From CAWCDJ01 sp963794265 (GTDB lineage Bacteria; Acidobacteriota; Terriglobia; Bryobacterales; Bryobacteraceae): a DNA stretch of 64,000 bases. Positions 1-8,507 of the stretch are shown piece after piece; the stretch's first letter is position 1; every line of letters begins with the position of its first letter. The position numbers and the translations under genes are program-made. Where the stretch lies: contig CAWCDJ010000004.1 of NCBI GenBank assembly GCA_963794265.1, positions 1,727,969 to 1,791,968 of the forward strand, written 5' to 3'. Below the pieces are notes generated by a model that saw only the letters and a list, made by a program, of their open reading frames with translations, searched no databases and was not told where the DNA came from.

Positions 1-806
1 GGCGACGGAAGCGGCTGCACCGGCGTGGGGGCGGAAGAGCGGATGGGCGAGCCGCCCTCCTTGGTTCCCACGGCAGCGGCGTAGATCGCGCCGTCATGCG
101 CGACCGCCACCGCGGTCACTTCCCGCTTGGGCATCTGGTACAGAACGAAGCCTTCGCCCGCCGGGGTGATGCGCAACACCAGGCCGCCCGGATCAGTGCC
201 CACGATCAGGTTGTCATGCGAGTCGATGGCCATCGAACGGACGTGGGTCTCATCGGTCTTGAAGAAGACCGAGCCCTTGCCGTCGGGAGTCACTTTGTGG
301 ATCTCGCCCTGGTCTCCGGTGGCGACGAACAGGTCGCCTTTGCTGTCGAAGGCCATGGCCCAGATGTACTTCTGCTTGGGCGAGTAGTAAACCTCGGGTT
401 TGGCATTGCCGGTGATGCGATAGACCTTGCCGTCGGGCGAGGTGGCGGCATAAACGCGGTCTTTCGAATCGACCGCGATGGCATGGATCTCGAGCGCGTC
501 GAGATCGGCCAGCACCTTGCCTTTCCCATCCGGCTGAATGCGGTAGAGCTTGGCGGAAGTGCCGCCGCCCGCATAGAGATTGCCCTTGGAATCCTGCGCC
601 AGCGCCCACAGATAAGGGGCGGAGGTGTCGAACAGTTCCTGCGAACTGGGCGCCAGCGTCAGCAGTCCGTCGCTGCGCATGGAGAGGTTCTTGGTGACGC
701 CCTTTTCAAAATCGGAATAGTCGGACTGTGTCCAGGTGCGGGTTTCCCCCGCGAACAGTGCCGCCGTGGCAAAAACCAACGGCAGCCAGCGAAGCGTTTT
801 TCTCAT
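1..806 (-). CDS. Secreted beta-propeller (NHL/WD-like) protein, cut by window edge
   Basis: Reading the minus strand from the ATG at 806 gives an uninterrupted frame that runs off the left edge, so about 268 N-terminal residues are seen. The start MRKTLRWLPLVFATAALFAG is a Sec signal peptide. The rest is a series of about 40-residue blade-like repeats, each with a strand such as NLYAGGG, RVYAATSPDGKVYRI, DLFVATGDQGEIHKV or NLIVGTDPGGLVLRI, typical of extracellular beta-propellers. It lies 25 bp downstream of the S55-like gene in the same direction, so the two probably form an operon. The repeat family is clear but the function is not. Binding or scaffolding outside the inner membrane is an inference. 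The C-terminus is outside the window. Confidence 0.8.
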   Translation of the reverse strand, partial: MRKTLRWLPLVFATAALFAGETRTWTQSDYSDFEKGVTKNLSMRSDGLLTLAPSSQELFDTSAPYLWALAQDSKGNLYAGGGTSAKLYRIQPDGKGKVLADLDALEIHAIAVDSKDRVYAATSPDGKVYRITGNAKPEVYYSPKQKYIWAMAFDSKGDLFVATGDQGEIHKVTPDGKGSVFFKTDETHVRSMAIDSHDNLIVGTDPGGLVLRITPAGEGFVLYQMPKREVTAVAVAHDGAIYAAAVGTKEGGSPIRSSAPTPVQPLPS

Positions 807-831
807 TGATGTTTCGTGCGCCGCCTACTTC

Positions 832-2694
832 TTACTTCACGTGGATTCGCAGCGAATAGCTGCCCGTCACGACGTAATCGAACGCCAGAGCCATCTGCTC
901 GGAGGCGGTTTCGGGCGAGGTGAAGAGCGACTGGTTCGGAGCCCTGCCCGCCTGCATGACGTTGAGCACCGAGGACGGCAGGCTCGGCAGCGTCTTATCG
1001 TCGTAGTAGGCGGTGGGGCTGGCGTCCAACAGGGAGACGTACAGCTTGTTATTCGTGCGCTCCTGGTTCAGCAGCGAGACCGTCTCCGGCAGGTCGAGGA
1101 AATGATTCATCATTCCCGCCATGTTCTGCATACGGTTGACGGTATCGGCATCGCTGAGGACGATGCGGTGGTCCCCTTTCCCGATTCCGGCCGGAATCTT
1201 GATCTTGAACTCGCGCTGGATCGGCTCACCGCGGTAGGGACGCAGCATCACTTTGACCGGCACTTCGTCCCCGGGACGAACGTCCGGGTTGGGCACCCAG
1301 GCGTTCTCGATGGTAGCCACGCGCCGTTCGGGAATCACGTCGATGGTGGCATCCACCCGCTTCAGGTCCGGCGTCTTCACGTTGTTCAGATAGAGCCGGT
1401 TGAACTTGTCGCCCCACCATCCGGCCAGCAGCATGGGGGCCGGCATGGGCAATTCGCCCGAAGCCTGCATGGTGGAGAGCGAGATATTGGGCTGGCCGTT
1501 CAACTCCACGCGGCCGTTGATCCGGTAGGTAGCTTCGTCGGAAAACTCGTTCAATTCCGAGACGGAGTTGTAGAGGGTCAGCATCATCAGGTAAGGCGTC
1601 CACTTCTGGTGTACGAAGACGTTGAAGTGGAAATCCTTTTCCTTGACCACGGCTTCCTTATGGTCGAGCGACCGCACCCGGAGGGTCACCGGGATCATGT
1701 CGGCGGTCGAACCCAGCACGCCCATGATGCCGCTGTGGCGATCCTGGTGCAGGGCGCCGACGATATCGGTGGCGTTGGCCATTTTGTTCGGCTGGAAGGC
1801 CGAAGCCAGCGTCATCAGCACCTCGCCCTTAGACATGGGCATATCGACCGGGCCGAGGTTGAAGAACGGATGGCCGAAGGCCAGGACCCGTTTTCCGTCA
1901 TTATAAGTAACGGTGCCGATTCCGGTGACGCTCATGTCGCCATCCACCAGGACGCCGGCCACGGTGTCACCCGGATTGAGGGAATGCTGCCAGCCGGGCA
2001 CGGGCTGGCTGCCGTGGAGATCGGATCCCGCGGCGCCACCCTGGACCGCGGCCACTCCCATCTGGTTGAAGAGCGGGCCGAACTGCTGGAGCGTGCTCTC
2101 GCCGAAGCCGGAAAAGACCAGCGGAGATTCGATCGGCACCATGCTCTGCACGCCCGGAAACGCGGAACCGCCGCCCGCCGATACCGCCTGGCCCAGCAGT
2201 TCGCCGGGCACGGAGACCTCGGTCTTGCGCGCCACTTTATCCGGCGTGCGGGAATTTTCGGGGCGGGACTTGTCGAAATCGTTGATCTCGAGCATCAATT
2301 CGATGGGCGTGATGCCGCAGATCGCATCCGGCGAGAAGACGCTCAGACGCAATGCCACCGCGCCGACGAGTTTGCCGTCGATATAGACGGGGCTGCCGCT
2401 CATGCCGCCGGCCACATTGGTGCGGATGGCCTTGCCGCCCATCTTGCCAAGGATAATGTCCTGGTTGGGTCCCCAGACGTTTTTCAGCCTTCCGATGATT
2501 TCGATGGGAACCGGTTCGGGCACCGTCCCTTGAAAGACAGTCCAGGCAATGGCCTTCATGCCGGGCTTGACATCTTTCAGCGGCATGATCGTTACTTTGC
2601 CTGCGACGGGACGGGAGAGATTGGTATCACCCGCAAATGCGGGTAACGAGGCTGCCGCGACCCCCAAGACTAACGCGGCGGTTCGGATGTTCAT
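832..2694 (-). CDS. SpoIVB peptidase S55 domain-containing secreted protein
   Basis: 620 aa with a signal peptide (MNIRTAALVLGVAAASLPAFA). Residues about 40-230 resemble the SpoIVB-type serine peptidase domain (family S55): a GGMSGSPVYIDGKLVGAV segment carries the GxSGSP nucleophile motif, and a later LAFGHPFFNLGP segment is also typical. In Bacillus SpoIVB cleaves SpoIVFA. Acidobacteria do not sporulate, so here it is more likely an envelope protease or a PDZ-like structural protein. The rest of the protein has no recognised domain. ATG start at 2694. It is followed after 25 bp by the beta-propeller gene on the same strand. A TACAAT hexamer at 2721-2726 on the minus strand may be its -10 box. 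Confidence 0.85.
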   Translation of the reverse strand: MNIRTAALVLGVAAASLPAFAGDTNLSRPVAGKVTIMPLKDVKPGMKAIAWTVFQGTVPEPVPIEIIGRLKNVWGPNQDIILGKMGGKAIRTNVAGGMSGSPVYIDGKLVGAVALRLSVFSPDAICGITPIELMLEINDFDKSRPENSRTPDKVARKTEVSVPGELLGQAVSAGGGSAFPGVQSMVPIESPLVFSGFGESTLQQFGPLFNQMGVAAVQGGAAGSDLHGSQPVPGWQHSLNPGDTVAGVLVDGDMSVTGIGTVTYNDGKRVLAFGHPFFNLGPVDMPMSKGEVLMTLASAFQPNKMANATDIVGALHQDRHSGIMGVLGSTADMIPVTLRVRSLDHKEAVVKEKDFHFNVFVHQKWTPYLMMLTLYNSVSELNEFSDEATYRINGRVELNGQPNISLSTMQASGELPMPAPMLLAGWWGDKFNRLYLNNVKTPDLKRVDATIDVIPERRVATIENAWVPNPDVRPGDEVPVKVMLRPYRGEPIQREFKIKIPAGIGKGDHRIVLSDADTVNRMQNMAGMMNHFLDLPETVSLLNQERTNNKLYVSLLDASPTAYYDDKTLPSLPSSVLNVMQAGRAPNQSLFTSPETASEQMALAFDYVVTGSYSLRIHVK

Positions 2695-2790
2695 TGAATC
2701 AACAGCTCCAGCTGCCTTTCATTGTACTATGTGACGATTGAGGGGTCTTCCGGGTTCCGTTCACTGGGTTTCGAAAATCGATAAAGTCGT

Positions 2791-2813
2791 GAACCGCAAA
2801 ACGTTGTCGGTTC
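2791..2813. promoter_or_regulatory. Inverted repeat upstream of the orphan HisKA-like gene
   Basis: GAACCG at 2791-2796 is perfectly complementary to CGGTTC at 2808-2813. CAA/TTG extends the stem with one bulged T. It lies about 43 bp before the GTG at 2856, in the 161-bp gap between divergent transcription units, so an operator or a leader hairpin are both possible. No protein partner can be named. Confidence 0.3.
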
Positions 2814-2855
2814 CGAGGGTCCGGGAAGCCTGGGGGTGAGGGCTATGCTGCGGGT

Positions 2856-3134
2856 GTGGAAAGATTAACCCGAGCAGATCGCGCCTCGGCGGTGGCTGCC
2901 GCCGCTGCCCATGACTTCAACGACGAGCTGACCGTCATTCTGAGCAGCGTTTCCGGTTCCATATCCGCCCTGGAGCCCGGGCACCCGGCCCGTCCCCTGC
3001 TTCTCGATTTGCAGGGCGCGGCGCAGCGCTGCGCCTGGAAGGCGTCGGCCCTGCTGAACTTCGGAGCGCGCCGTGGCGTCCGGCCAGCCGCCACGCCGCT
3101 GGAGCGCCTGCTGGAATGGGACAATAAGAAATAG
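2856..3134 (+). CDS. Stand-alone histidine-kinase dimerisation (HisKA/DHp)-like protein
   Basis: 92 aa from a GTG start. Residues about 12-75 resemble the two-helix dimerisation/phosphoacceptor hairpin of HPK4-type hybrid kinases. The H-box-like AAAAHDFNDELTVILSS parallels the usual AHDFNNLLTVI, and a second helix ends in SALLNFGARR, parallel to the common LLAFSRR. No ATPase domain, PAS domain or membrane segment follows, because the gene ends at TAG 3132-3134. That stop shares its last base with the GTG start of tsaD, so the two are translationally coupled. It could be a relic of a kinase or a functional phosphotransfer or dimerisation adaptor. The histidine being intact favours function, but this is inference. 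Confidence 0.65.
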   Translation: MERLTRADRASAVAAAAAHDFNDELTVILSSVSGSISALEPGHPARPLLLDLQGAAQRCAWKASALLNFGARRGVRPAATPLERLLEWDNKK

Positions 3135-4213
3135 TGCGCATTCTGGCAATCGAATCTTCCTGCGACGAAACCGCCGCGGCGGTGGTGGAGGACGGCGAAA
3201 CCGTGCTGGCCTCGGTGGTGGCCTCACAGATCGACACCCACGGAAAGTACGGGGGCGTGGTGCCGGAGCTGGCGTCGCGGGAACACCTGAGGGCCATCGT
3301 GCCGGTGGTGCGAGAGGCGCTGGAGCGGTCCGGCACGCGGATGGAAGATTTGGCGGCGGTGGCGGCGACGGTGGGGCCGGGGCTGGTGGGGTCGCTTCTG
3401 GTCGGGCTGACGTACGCAAAATCGCTTTGTCTGGCGCGCGGCCTGCCGCTGATCGCGGTGAACCATATCGAAGGGCATATCCACTCGGTCATCCTGGAGG
3501 CGCGGCACGGGAAAACACCGGTGGCTTTTCCGGCTTTGGCGCTGGTGGTGAGTGGGGGACATACCCACCTGTTCGAGGTCTGCGAAAGCTACACGTACCG
3601 GCTGCTGGGCAGGACACGGGACGATGCGGCCGGGGAAGCTTTCGACAAAGTCGCCAAGCTGCTCGGCTTCGGATACCCGGGCGGGCCGCTGATCGACCGG
3701 CTGGCGCCTTACGGGGACCCTTTGGCGGTTCGATTTACTTTCGCCAAGATGAAGGGCAACGCGCTCGATTTCAGCTTCAGCGGTCTGAAAACGGCGGTGC
3801 TGCGATGGGTGCAGGCGCGCGATATGGAGGCGGAAATCGAAACGCGGCGGGCGCTGCGGCGGAAAAATGCGTCTCCCTCGGTTGCGGATTGGCTGGCGGC
3901 CACGCCGCCGGCAACCCTGGGGCTATTAGCTTCCTTTCAGCACGCCGTGATCCACGAACTGCTGACGCGGGCGGCGGACTCGGCCGGGAAAATGGGCGCG
4001 GCGAGCCTGATCATTTCAGGCGGCGTAGCGTGCAACTCCGGGCTGCGGGCGGCGGCGCACTCGGCCGGGTTGCCATACCCGGTGCATTTTCCTTCACCCG
4101 GGCTTTCCACGGACAACGCGGCGATGATCGCAGCGGCGGCCTTCCCCAAGCTGCGCCGCGGCGAGTTTGCGGGGCTCGATATCAAGGCGGAAGCGAACCT
4201 GGCGCTGGCGTGA
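3134..4213 (+). CDS. tsaD: tRNA N6-adenosine threonylcarbamoyltransferase TsaD
   Basis: 359 aa, the usual length for the family. It transfers the threonylcarbamoyl group to A37 of ANN-decoding tRNAs together with TsaB and TsaE. Visible family signatures are MRILAIESSCDETAAAVV at the N-terminus, the metal-binding NHIEGHIHS around residue 112, the glycine-rich VVSGGHTHLFEV, the DDAAGEAFDKVAKLLG segment and FSFSGLKTAV. The start is the GTG that overlaps the stop of the preceding small kinase-like gene by one base, directly followed by the conserved MRILAIESS. It ends 13 bp before the end of the convergent ThuA-domain gene. Confidence 0.97.
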   Translation: MRILAIESSCDETAAAVVEDGETVLASVVASQIDTHGKYGGVVPELASREHLRAIVPVVREALERSGTRMEDLAAVAATVGPGLVGSLLVGLTYAKSLCLARGLPLIAVNHIEGHIHSVILEARHGKTPVAFPALALVVSGGHTHLFEVCESYTYRLLGRTRDDAAGEAFDKVAKLLGFGYPGGPLIDRLAPYGDPLAVRFTFAKMKGNALDFSFSGLKTAVLRWVQARDMEAEIETRRALRRKNASPSVADWLAATPPATLGLLASFQHAVIHELLTRAADSAGKMGAASLIISGGVACNSGLRAAAHSAGLPYPVHFPSPGLSTDNAAMIAAAAFPKLRRGEFAGLDIKAEANLALA

Positions 4214-4226
4214 ATGGCCGCGAACG

Positions 4227-5015
4227 CTAGCGCGCCGTGACGCTGCCGGTGGCGGCCCATTCGGTTCCGCGGACCAGCGACAGGTCGAAGATCTCACTCT
4301 TCATGGCGTCGGGATCATGGCCGAGCGCCGTGATGAAAACGCGGCCGCTGCCGTAATCGACCGTCCAAAGCATCGGCTCGTCTCTGCCGGCTCCGGGGAT
4401 CGGCTGCTTCTCTCCAGGCTTGTAGCGCGAATGATCGTCCCAGGCGGTGGCCAGCACGTGGTAGGTGCCGGCGGGCTGCCACTTCAGGTTGGCGTAGAGC
4501 TCGTCATTCGGCTCGGGGTAGGACGCCTCGAGGCCGCGGGTGATGGGATGGTTGCGGTCCACGATATCGACCTTGAAATCGTGGCGCGCGGAGTGGTGGC
4601 CGAAGTTCGGGCGCCAGTTGCCGCCGCACATCTTTTCGAATTCCGTCCAGCCTTCGAAGGCCGCCGTGGAGAAATGGTACACCACCAGGCCCTTCCCGCC
4701 GCGCACATAATTCACCAGGGCGTTTTCGGCGCGCTCGCCCCATTTCAGCTCGGGCTGCTTCTTTTCGTAATAGTTCAGGATCACGACATCGTAGGGGGCC
4801 AGGGTCTCGGGACCGGCGCCGCGAAATTCTTCCGTGACCCGGACTTCGAAACGGCCGCTCTGTTCGAGCAGGCTGCGAAGCACGGGCGTAGTGGCGCGCC
4901 AATCGTGGCCGTTCTGGCCGGTGATGATCAGCGCCTGCAATTTGGGCCTGGGCGCTTGGGCGGGCGCCGGCCATACGGTTCCTAACAGGAACGCACAAAG
5001 GACGGTGAGCTTCAA
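4227..5015 (-). CDS. Secreted ThuA-domain (trehalose-utilisation-like) protein
   Basis: 262 aa. The fold is the ThuA/class-I glutamine-amidotransferase-like domain: LQALIITGQNGHDWRAT, the YDVVILNYYEKK strand, YVRGGKGLVVYHFSTAAF, and late PMLWTVDYGSGRVFITALGHD. Such proteins are linked to sugar use in soil bacteria, but no catalytic activity is established for most. I choose the TTG at 5015, because GGGAGG (5020-5025, minus strand) stands 4 nt before it and the protein then begins with a classic signal peptide (MKLTVLCAFLLGTVWPAPAQA). A GTG at 5033 would add six residues. It is divergent from the CE15-like gene with a 70-bp gap, so both may respond to plant polysaccharide. Confidence 0.85.
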   Translation of the reverse strand: MKLTVLCAFLLGTVWPAPAQAPRPKLQALIITGQNGHDWRATTPVLRSLLEQSGRFEVRVTEEFRGAGPETLAPYDVVILNYYEKKQPELKWGERAENALVNYVRGGKGLVVYHFSTAAFEGWTEFEKMCGGNWRPNFGHHSARHDFKVDIVDRNHPITRGLEASYPEPNDELYANLKWQPAGTYHVLATAWDDHSRYKPGEKQPIPGAGRDEPMLWTVDYGSGRVFITALGHDPDAMKSEIFDLSLVRGTEWAATGSVTAR

Positions 5016-5085
5016 TGTGCCTCCCAAAATCACCTGCGATTGTAGCGCGTATCCGGATTACAATCGGGTACGGAGATCGAACCGC

Positions 5086-6324
5086 ATGAAGACCGCCGTG
5101 CTAGTATTGCTCGCCGCGGGATTGCGTTTAGGCGCGCAATCTCCCAGCGTGAATTACGACGAGGCCCGAGTGCCGAAGTACACGCTGCCGGATGTGCTCG
5201 CGGGGGCGAAGGACCGCGCGGGCTGGGAGAAGCAACGCGGGCGGATTCTCGAGATATACCGGCGGGAGGTCTTCGGCCGCGCTCCGGCGAGACCGGCCAG
5301 GCTGGCGTTCGAAGCCGGACCGGTGGACCGGCAGGCTCTCGGCGGCAAGGCATCGCGGAAGATCGTAACCATCTATTTCGACGGCAAGAGCGCGGCACCC
5401 AGGGCTCGCATGTTGATGTACCTTCCGGCCGGGGCGAAACAGCCGGTGCCCGTGGTGCTGGGACTTTCGTTCGCGCCGATCCAGTCGGTGGCGTACGACC
5501 CGGGTGTTCCGCTGGGCGACGAGTGGGTGAAAGACGCGAAGCAGCCGGGAGAGGAAAAATCGCGCGGCTCGCATGCCCGGGAGTGGCAGGTGGAGCAGAT
5601 TCTGGCGCACGGCTACGGCGTGGCCGTGATTTATTACGGCGACATCGAGCCGGATTTCGACGGCGGGATGAAGTACGGCGTGCGTCCGCTCTTCTTCAAG
5701 CCGGGTCAGACCGGGCCGGCCGCCGACGAATGGGCGGCGATCTCCGCGTGGGCGTGGGGGCTGAGCCGGGCGATGGACTACCTGGAGACGGACCGCGCCG
5801 TGGATGCGAAACGCGTGGCGGTGTTCGGCCATTCGCGCCTGGGCAAGACCGCGATCTGGGCGGGCGCGCAGGATACGCGTTTTTCGCTGGTGATTTCGAA
5901 CGAATCGGGCGAAGGCGGCGCCGCCATCAGCCGCCGCGATTACGGAGAGCGGACGAAGGACCTCAACACCCACTTTCCCCACTGGTTCTGCGCGAATTTC
6001 CGAAAATACAACGACCACGAAGAACAGATGCCCTTTGATTCCCACATGCTGCTGGGGCTGATCGCGCCGCGGGCGCTGTACGTGGCGAGCGCGGAAGGGG
6101 ATCGCTGGTCGGATCCGCGGGGCGAATTTCTGGGCGCCTACCATGCCAGCCGGGTGTGGAAGTTATTCGGGAAAAAAGGCCTGACGTCGGACGAAATGCC
6201 GCCGGTGGAGCATCCGGTGATGGGGCAATCGGTGGCCTATCACATTCGCACGGGCAAGCACGATGTGACGGCCTACGATTGGGAGCAGTACCTGAAGTTC
6301 GCGGATCTGCAGTGGAAAAACTGA
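5086..6324 (+). CDS. CE15-family glucuronoyl esterase-like alpha/beta hydrolase
   Basis: 412 aa with a short signal peptide (MKTAVLVLLAAGLRLGAQ). It matches bacterial carbohydrate esterase family 15, which cleaves ester bonds between lignin alcohols and 4-O-methylglucuronic acid of xylan. The nucleophile motif GHSRLGKTAIWAGA, the acidic segment SNESGEGGAA, the segment VASAEGDRWSDPRGEFL, and a late histidine in GKHDVTAYDW fit the Ser-acid-His triad. The frame is open upstream to 4834, but the ATG at 5086 preceded by GGAGA is chosen because it gives the signal peptide. A stand-alone gene divergent from the ThuA-domain gene. The exact substrate is inferred from the family. Confidence 0.85.
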   Translation: MKTAVLVLLAAGLRLGAQSPSVNYDEARVPKYTLPDVLAGAKDRAGWEKQRGRILEIYRREVFGRAPARPARLAFEAGPVDRQALGGKASRKIVTIYFDGKSAAPRARMLMYLPAGAKQPVPVVLGLSFAPIQSVAYDPGVPLGDEWVKDAKQPGEEKSRGSHAREWQVEQILAHGYGVAVIYYGDIEPDFDGGMKYGVRPLFFKPGQTGPAADEWAAISAWAWGLSRAMDYLETDRAVDAKRVAVFGHSRLGKTAIWAGAQDTRFSLVISNESGEGGAAISRRDYGERTKDLNTHFPHWFCANFRKYNDHEEQMPFDSHMLLGLIAPRALYVASAEGDRWSDPRGEFLGAYHASRVWKLFGKKGLTSDEMPPVEHPVMGQSVAYHIRTGKHDVTAYDWEQYLKFADLQWKN

Positions 6325-6345
6325 AGGGCCGGTCTCTTGCGGCAC

Positions 6346-6367
6346 AAATCGCACACAAGTGTGATTT
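6346..6367. promoter_or_regulatory. Imperfect inverted repeat upstream of the transglutaminase gene
   Basis: CACAC-AA-GTGTG (6352-6363) is a perfect dyad. AAAT/ATTT arms continue it outward with a 2-nt bulge on the left. It sits about 30 bp before the ATG at 6393. A TAGAAT hexamer at 6381-6386 would place a transcription start at the ATG itself. A repressor site over the promoter is possible. This is pattern only. Confidence 0.3.
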
Positions 6368-6392
6368 CTCCGCGGGAGATTAGAATGGAAGC

Positions 6393-8507
6393 ATGGCGCG
6401 TGCCGACGCGAGCGCCGCTGTTTCCGTAGAGCGTTTCTTCCAGTTCTCCCTACTCGGGCTGGTGGCAAGCGGCTACCTGGCTGTGGCGGGTTCGGGCTAT
6501 CTCGACGTTCCGACCCTGGCCCTTGCGGGCGCGGGCCTGCTGCTGCGCGGGCTGATGATCTACGGGGTCCTCCGGCTGGATATCTCGGAACGGGCGACCA
6601 CGCTGGCCACGCTCATTTACTCGGGCTTCTATGTGCTCGACTACCTGGTGCTGTCGCGGTCTTTCCTGTGGTCGACCGTGCACCTGGTGTTTTTTCTCGC
6701 GGTGATCAAGATTCTGACGGCGAGGACCAGCCGCGACCACCTCTACACCGCGGTGATCGCGTTTCTGGAGCTGATTGCGGCGGCGATGCTGTCGGGCAAC
6801 TTCAACTTTTTCCTGTTCCTGACGCTGTACCTGGTTTTCGGCATCGCGGCGCTCACCAGCGGCGAGATCCGGCGTTCGATGGCCAAGGCTCCGGCCACGT
6901 CGCGCGCGGGGATGAAGCGGTTTCACCCGCGTCTTGCCACGCTGGTGATGAGCATCACGGCGGGGATCCTGGTCCTCACCGCGGGCCTGTTTTTTCTGCT
7001 GCCGCGCACCGCCGACGCGGCATTTTCGAGGCTCATTTCGCACCGCATGCATCTGCCGGGATTCTCCAACCAGGTGGACCTCGGCGAACTCGGCAGGATC
7101 GAGACCAGCTCGCGGGCGGTCATGCACATCCGGGTTTACGGCGATTTCCCGGCGGGGCTGAAATGGCGGGGCGAGACGCTGCCGGATTTCGACGGTAAGC
7201 GTTGGTTCAACGCGGACCACGAACGCGATCCGGTGGAAGTGATCCAGGGCGAGGCGGAACTGGTGGCGCCCGCGGACCGGTATCCGGGGCCGCGTCTCAA
7301 TTACCAGGTACAGTACGACGATCTCGGCACCGACGCGCTGTTTTTTGCCGGAATCCCCGAGACGGTGCTGGTGCATTCCTCGAGGCTCTACCGGACTGGC
7401 GACGGTGGCGTGCGGCTGGGGCATCCGCCGCCGCCGGGCTTCCACTACGATGCCTACAGCCTGCTCGAAGAGTGGCCGGAAACGGCGGGCGCGCGCTACC
7501 CGGCGCCGCTGCTGCCGCTTGCGTCGCGCGAGCGCTACCTGCAACTGCCGCCGATCGACGCGCGCATTCCAGGGCTGGCGCGGCGGCTGGCGGAAGGCAG
7601 CGCATCGGACCTGGGGCGGGCGCGGGCGATCGAATCGGGCCTGCGGCTGCACTACGGGTATACGCTCGAACTCCCCAAGCGTGAGCCGGCGGATCCGCTG
7701 GCGAACTTTCTGTTCGATCGCCGGAAGGGACACTGCGAATATTTTGCCTCGGCGATGACGGTGATGCTGCGGACGCTGGGAATCCCGGCGCGGCTGGCCG
7801 CGGGTTTTCAAAGCGGGGTGTACAACCCGATCACGGAACTGTGGCTGGTGCGCGCCTCCGACGCTCACACCTGGGTGGAAGCGTGGATTCCGGAGCGGGG
7901 CTGGACCACGTTCGATCCGACTCCGCCCGACCCTAACGCGGCAGGCTTCGCGCTGCTGTCGCGGGTGGGGTTGTATCTGGACGCAGCCAACACCTTCTGG
8001 CAGCAGTGGATAGTCGGGTATGACGCGCGCCAGCAGGGTTCGCTGGCCGACCGGATCGAGCAGGGCGTCGGGCGGGCCGGCATTCGGTGGATGGACCCCT
8101 CCGGCTGGCGCCCGGACTGGCATACGGCCGAATGGTTCGCCCGGTACGGACGGCCGCTGCTTGCGATTTTCGGACTGGCGCTGTGGATGCGGCTGGTGGC
8201 GCCGCGCGTGGCGCGGATGGTGCGGGTTCGGCGGCACGTGCAGCGGGTGAAGCGCGGCCAGGCGAGCGTCGCGGATGCCACGCTGCTCTATGAACGCATG
8301 CTGCGCGTGCTGAAGCGCCACGGATATCACAAGCCGGGCTGGTTCACTCCTTCGGAATTCGCCGCTTCCCTGCCCGCGCCGCTCGGGCCGCCGGTGGCGG
8401 AGTTCACGGCGACCTACAATGCGCTGCGATTCGGCGGCCGGGCCGAGGCGGCTCCGCGTCTTTCCCTCCTGCTCGAGGAACTGGAGCGCCGGGAACGGCG
8501 AACGTGA
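6393..8507 (+). CDS. TgpA-type membrane transglutaminase (DUF3488 + transglutaminase + DUF4129)
   Basis: 704 aa. The first about 210 residues hold six or so hydrophobic helices (DUF3488 region), followed by a periplasmic part. The transglutaminase core at about 430-510 has the catalytic Cys in RKGHCEYFASAMTVMLR, the His in ASDAHTWVEAWIP and the Asp in WTTFDPTPPDP. Another membrane helix (LLAIFGLALWMRLV) and a short cytoplasmic DUF4129-like tail close the protein. This is the architecture of Pseudomonas TgpA, an essential inner-membrane protein of unknown substrate. Stop and next start overlap as GTGA (8504-8507), so it is coupled to the DUF2339 gene. The usual MoxR ATPase and DUF58 partners are not in this window. 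Confidence 0.9.
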   Translation: MARADASAAVSVERFFQFSLLGLVASGYLAVAGSGYLDVPTLALAGAGLLLRGLMIYGVLRLDISERATTLATLIYSGFYVLDYLVLSRSFLWSTVHLVFFLAVIKILTARTSRDHLYTAVIAFLELIAAAMLSGNFNFFLFLTLYLVFGIAALTSGEIRRSMAKAPATSRAGMKRFHPRLATLVMSITAGILVLTAGLFFLLPRTADAAFSRLISHRMHLPGFSNQVDLGELGRIETSSRAVMHIRVYGDFPAGLKWRGETLPDFDGKRWFNADHERDPVEVIQGEAELVAPADRYPGPRLNYQVQYDDLGTDALFFAGIPETVLVHSSRLYRTGDGGVRLGHPPPPGFHYDAYSLLEEWPETAGARYPAPLLPLASRERYLQLPPIDARIPGLARRLAEGSASDLGRARAIESGLRLHYGYTLELPKREPADPLANFLFDRRKGHCEYFASAMTVMLRTLGIPARLAAGFQSGVYNPITELWLVRASDAHTWVEAWIPERGWTTFDPTPPDPNAAGFALLSRVGLYLDAANTFWQQWIVGYDARQQGSLADRIEQGVGRAGIRWMDPSGWRPDWHTAEWFARYGRPLLAIFGLALWMRLVAPRVARMVRVRRHVQRVKRGQASVADATLLYERMLRVLKRHGYHKPGWFTPSEFAASLPAPLGPPVAEFTATYNALRFGGRAEAAPRLSLLLEELERRERRT

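Noticed and set aside
736..2646. 636-codon plus-strand open frame
   Set aside because: It is antisense to the S55-like gene, rich in His and Arg, with no signal or domain. Long antisense frames are expected at this GC content.
6450..8330. 626-codon minus-strand open frame
   Set aside because: Antisense shadow of the transglutaminase gene; composition is Arg/Gln/His-rich without domains.
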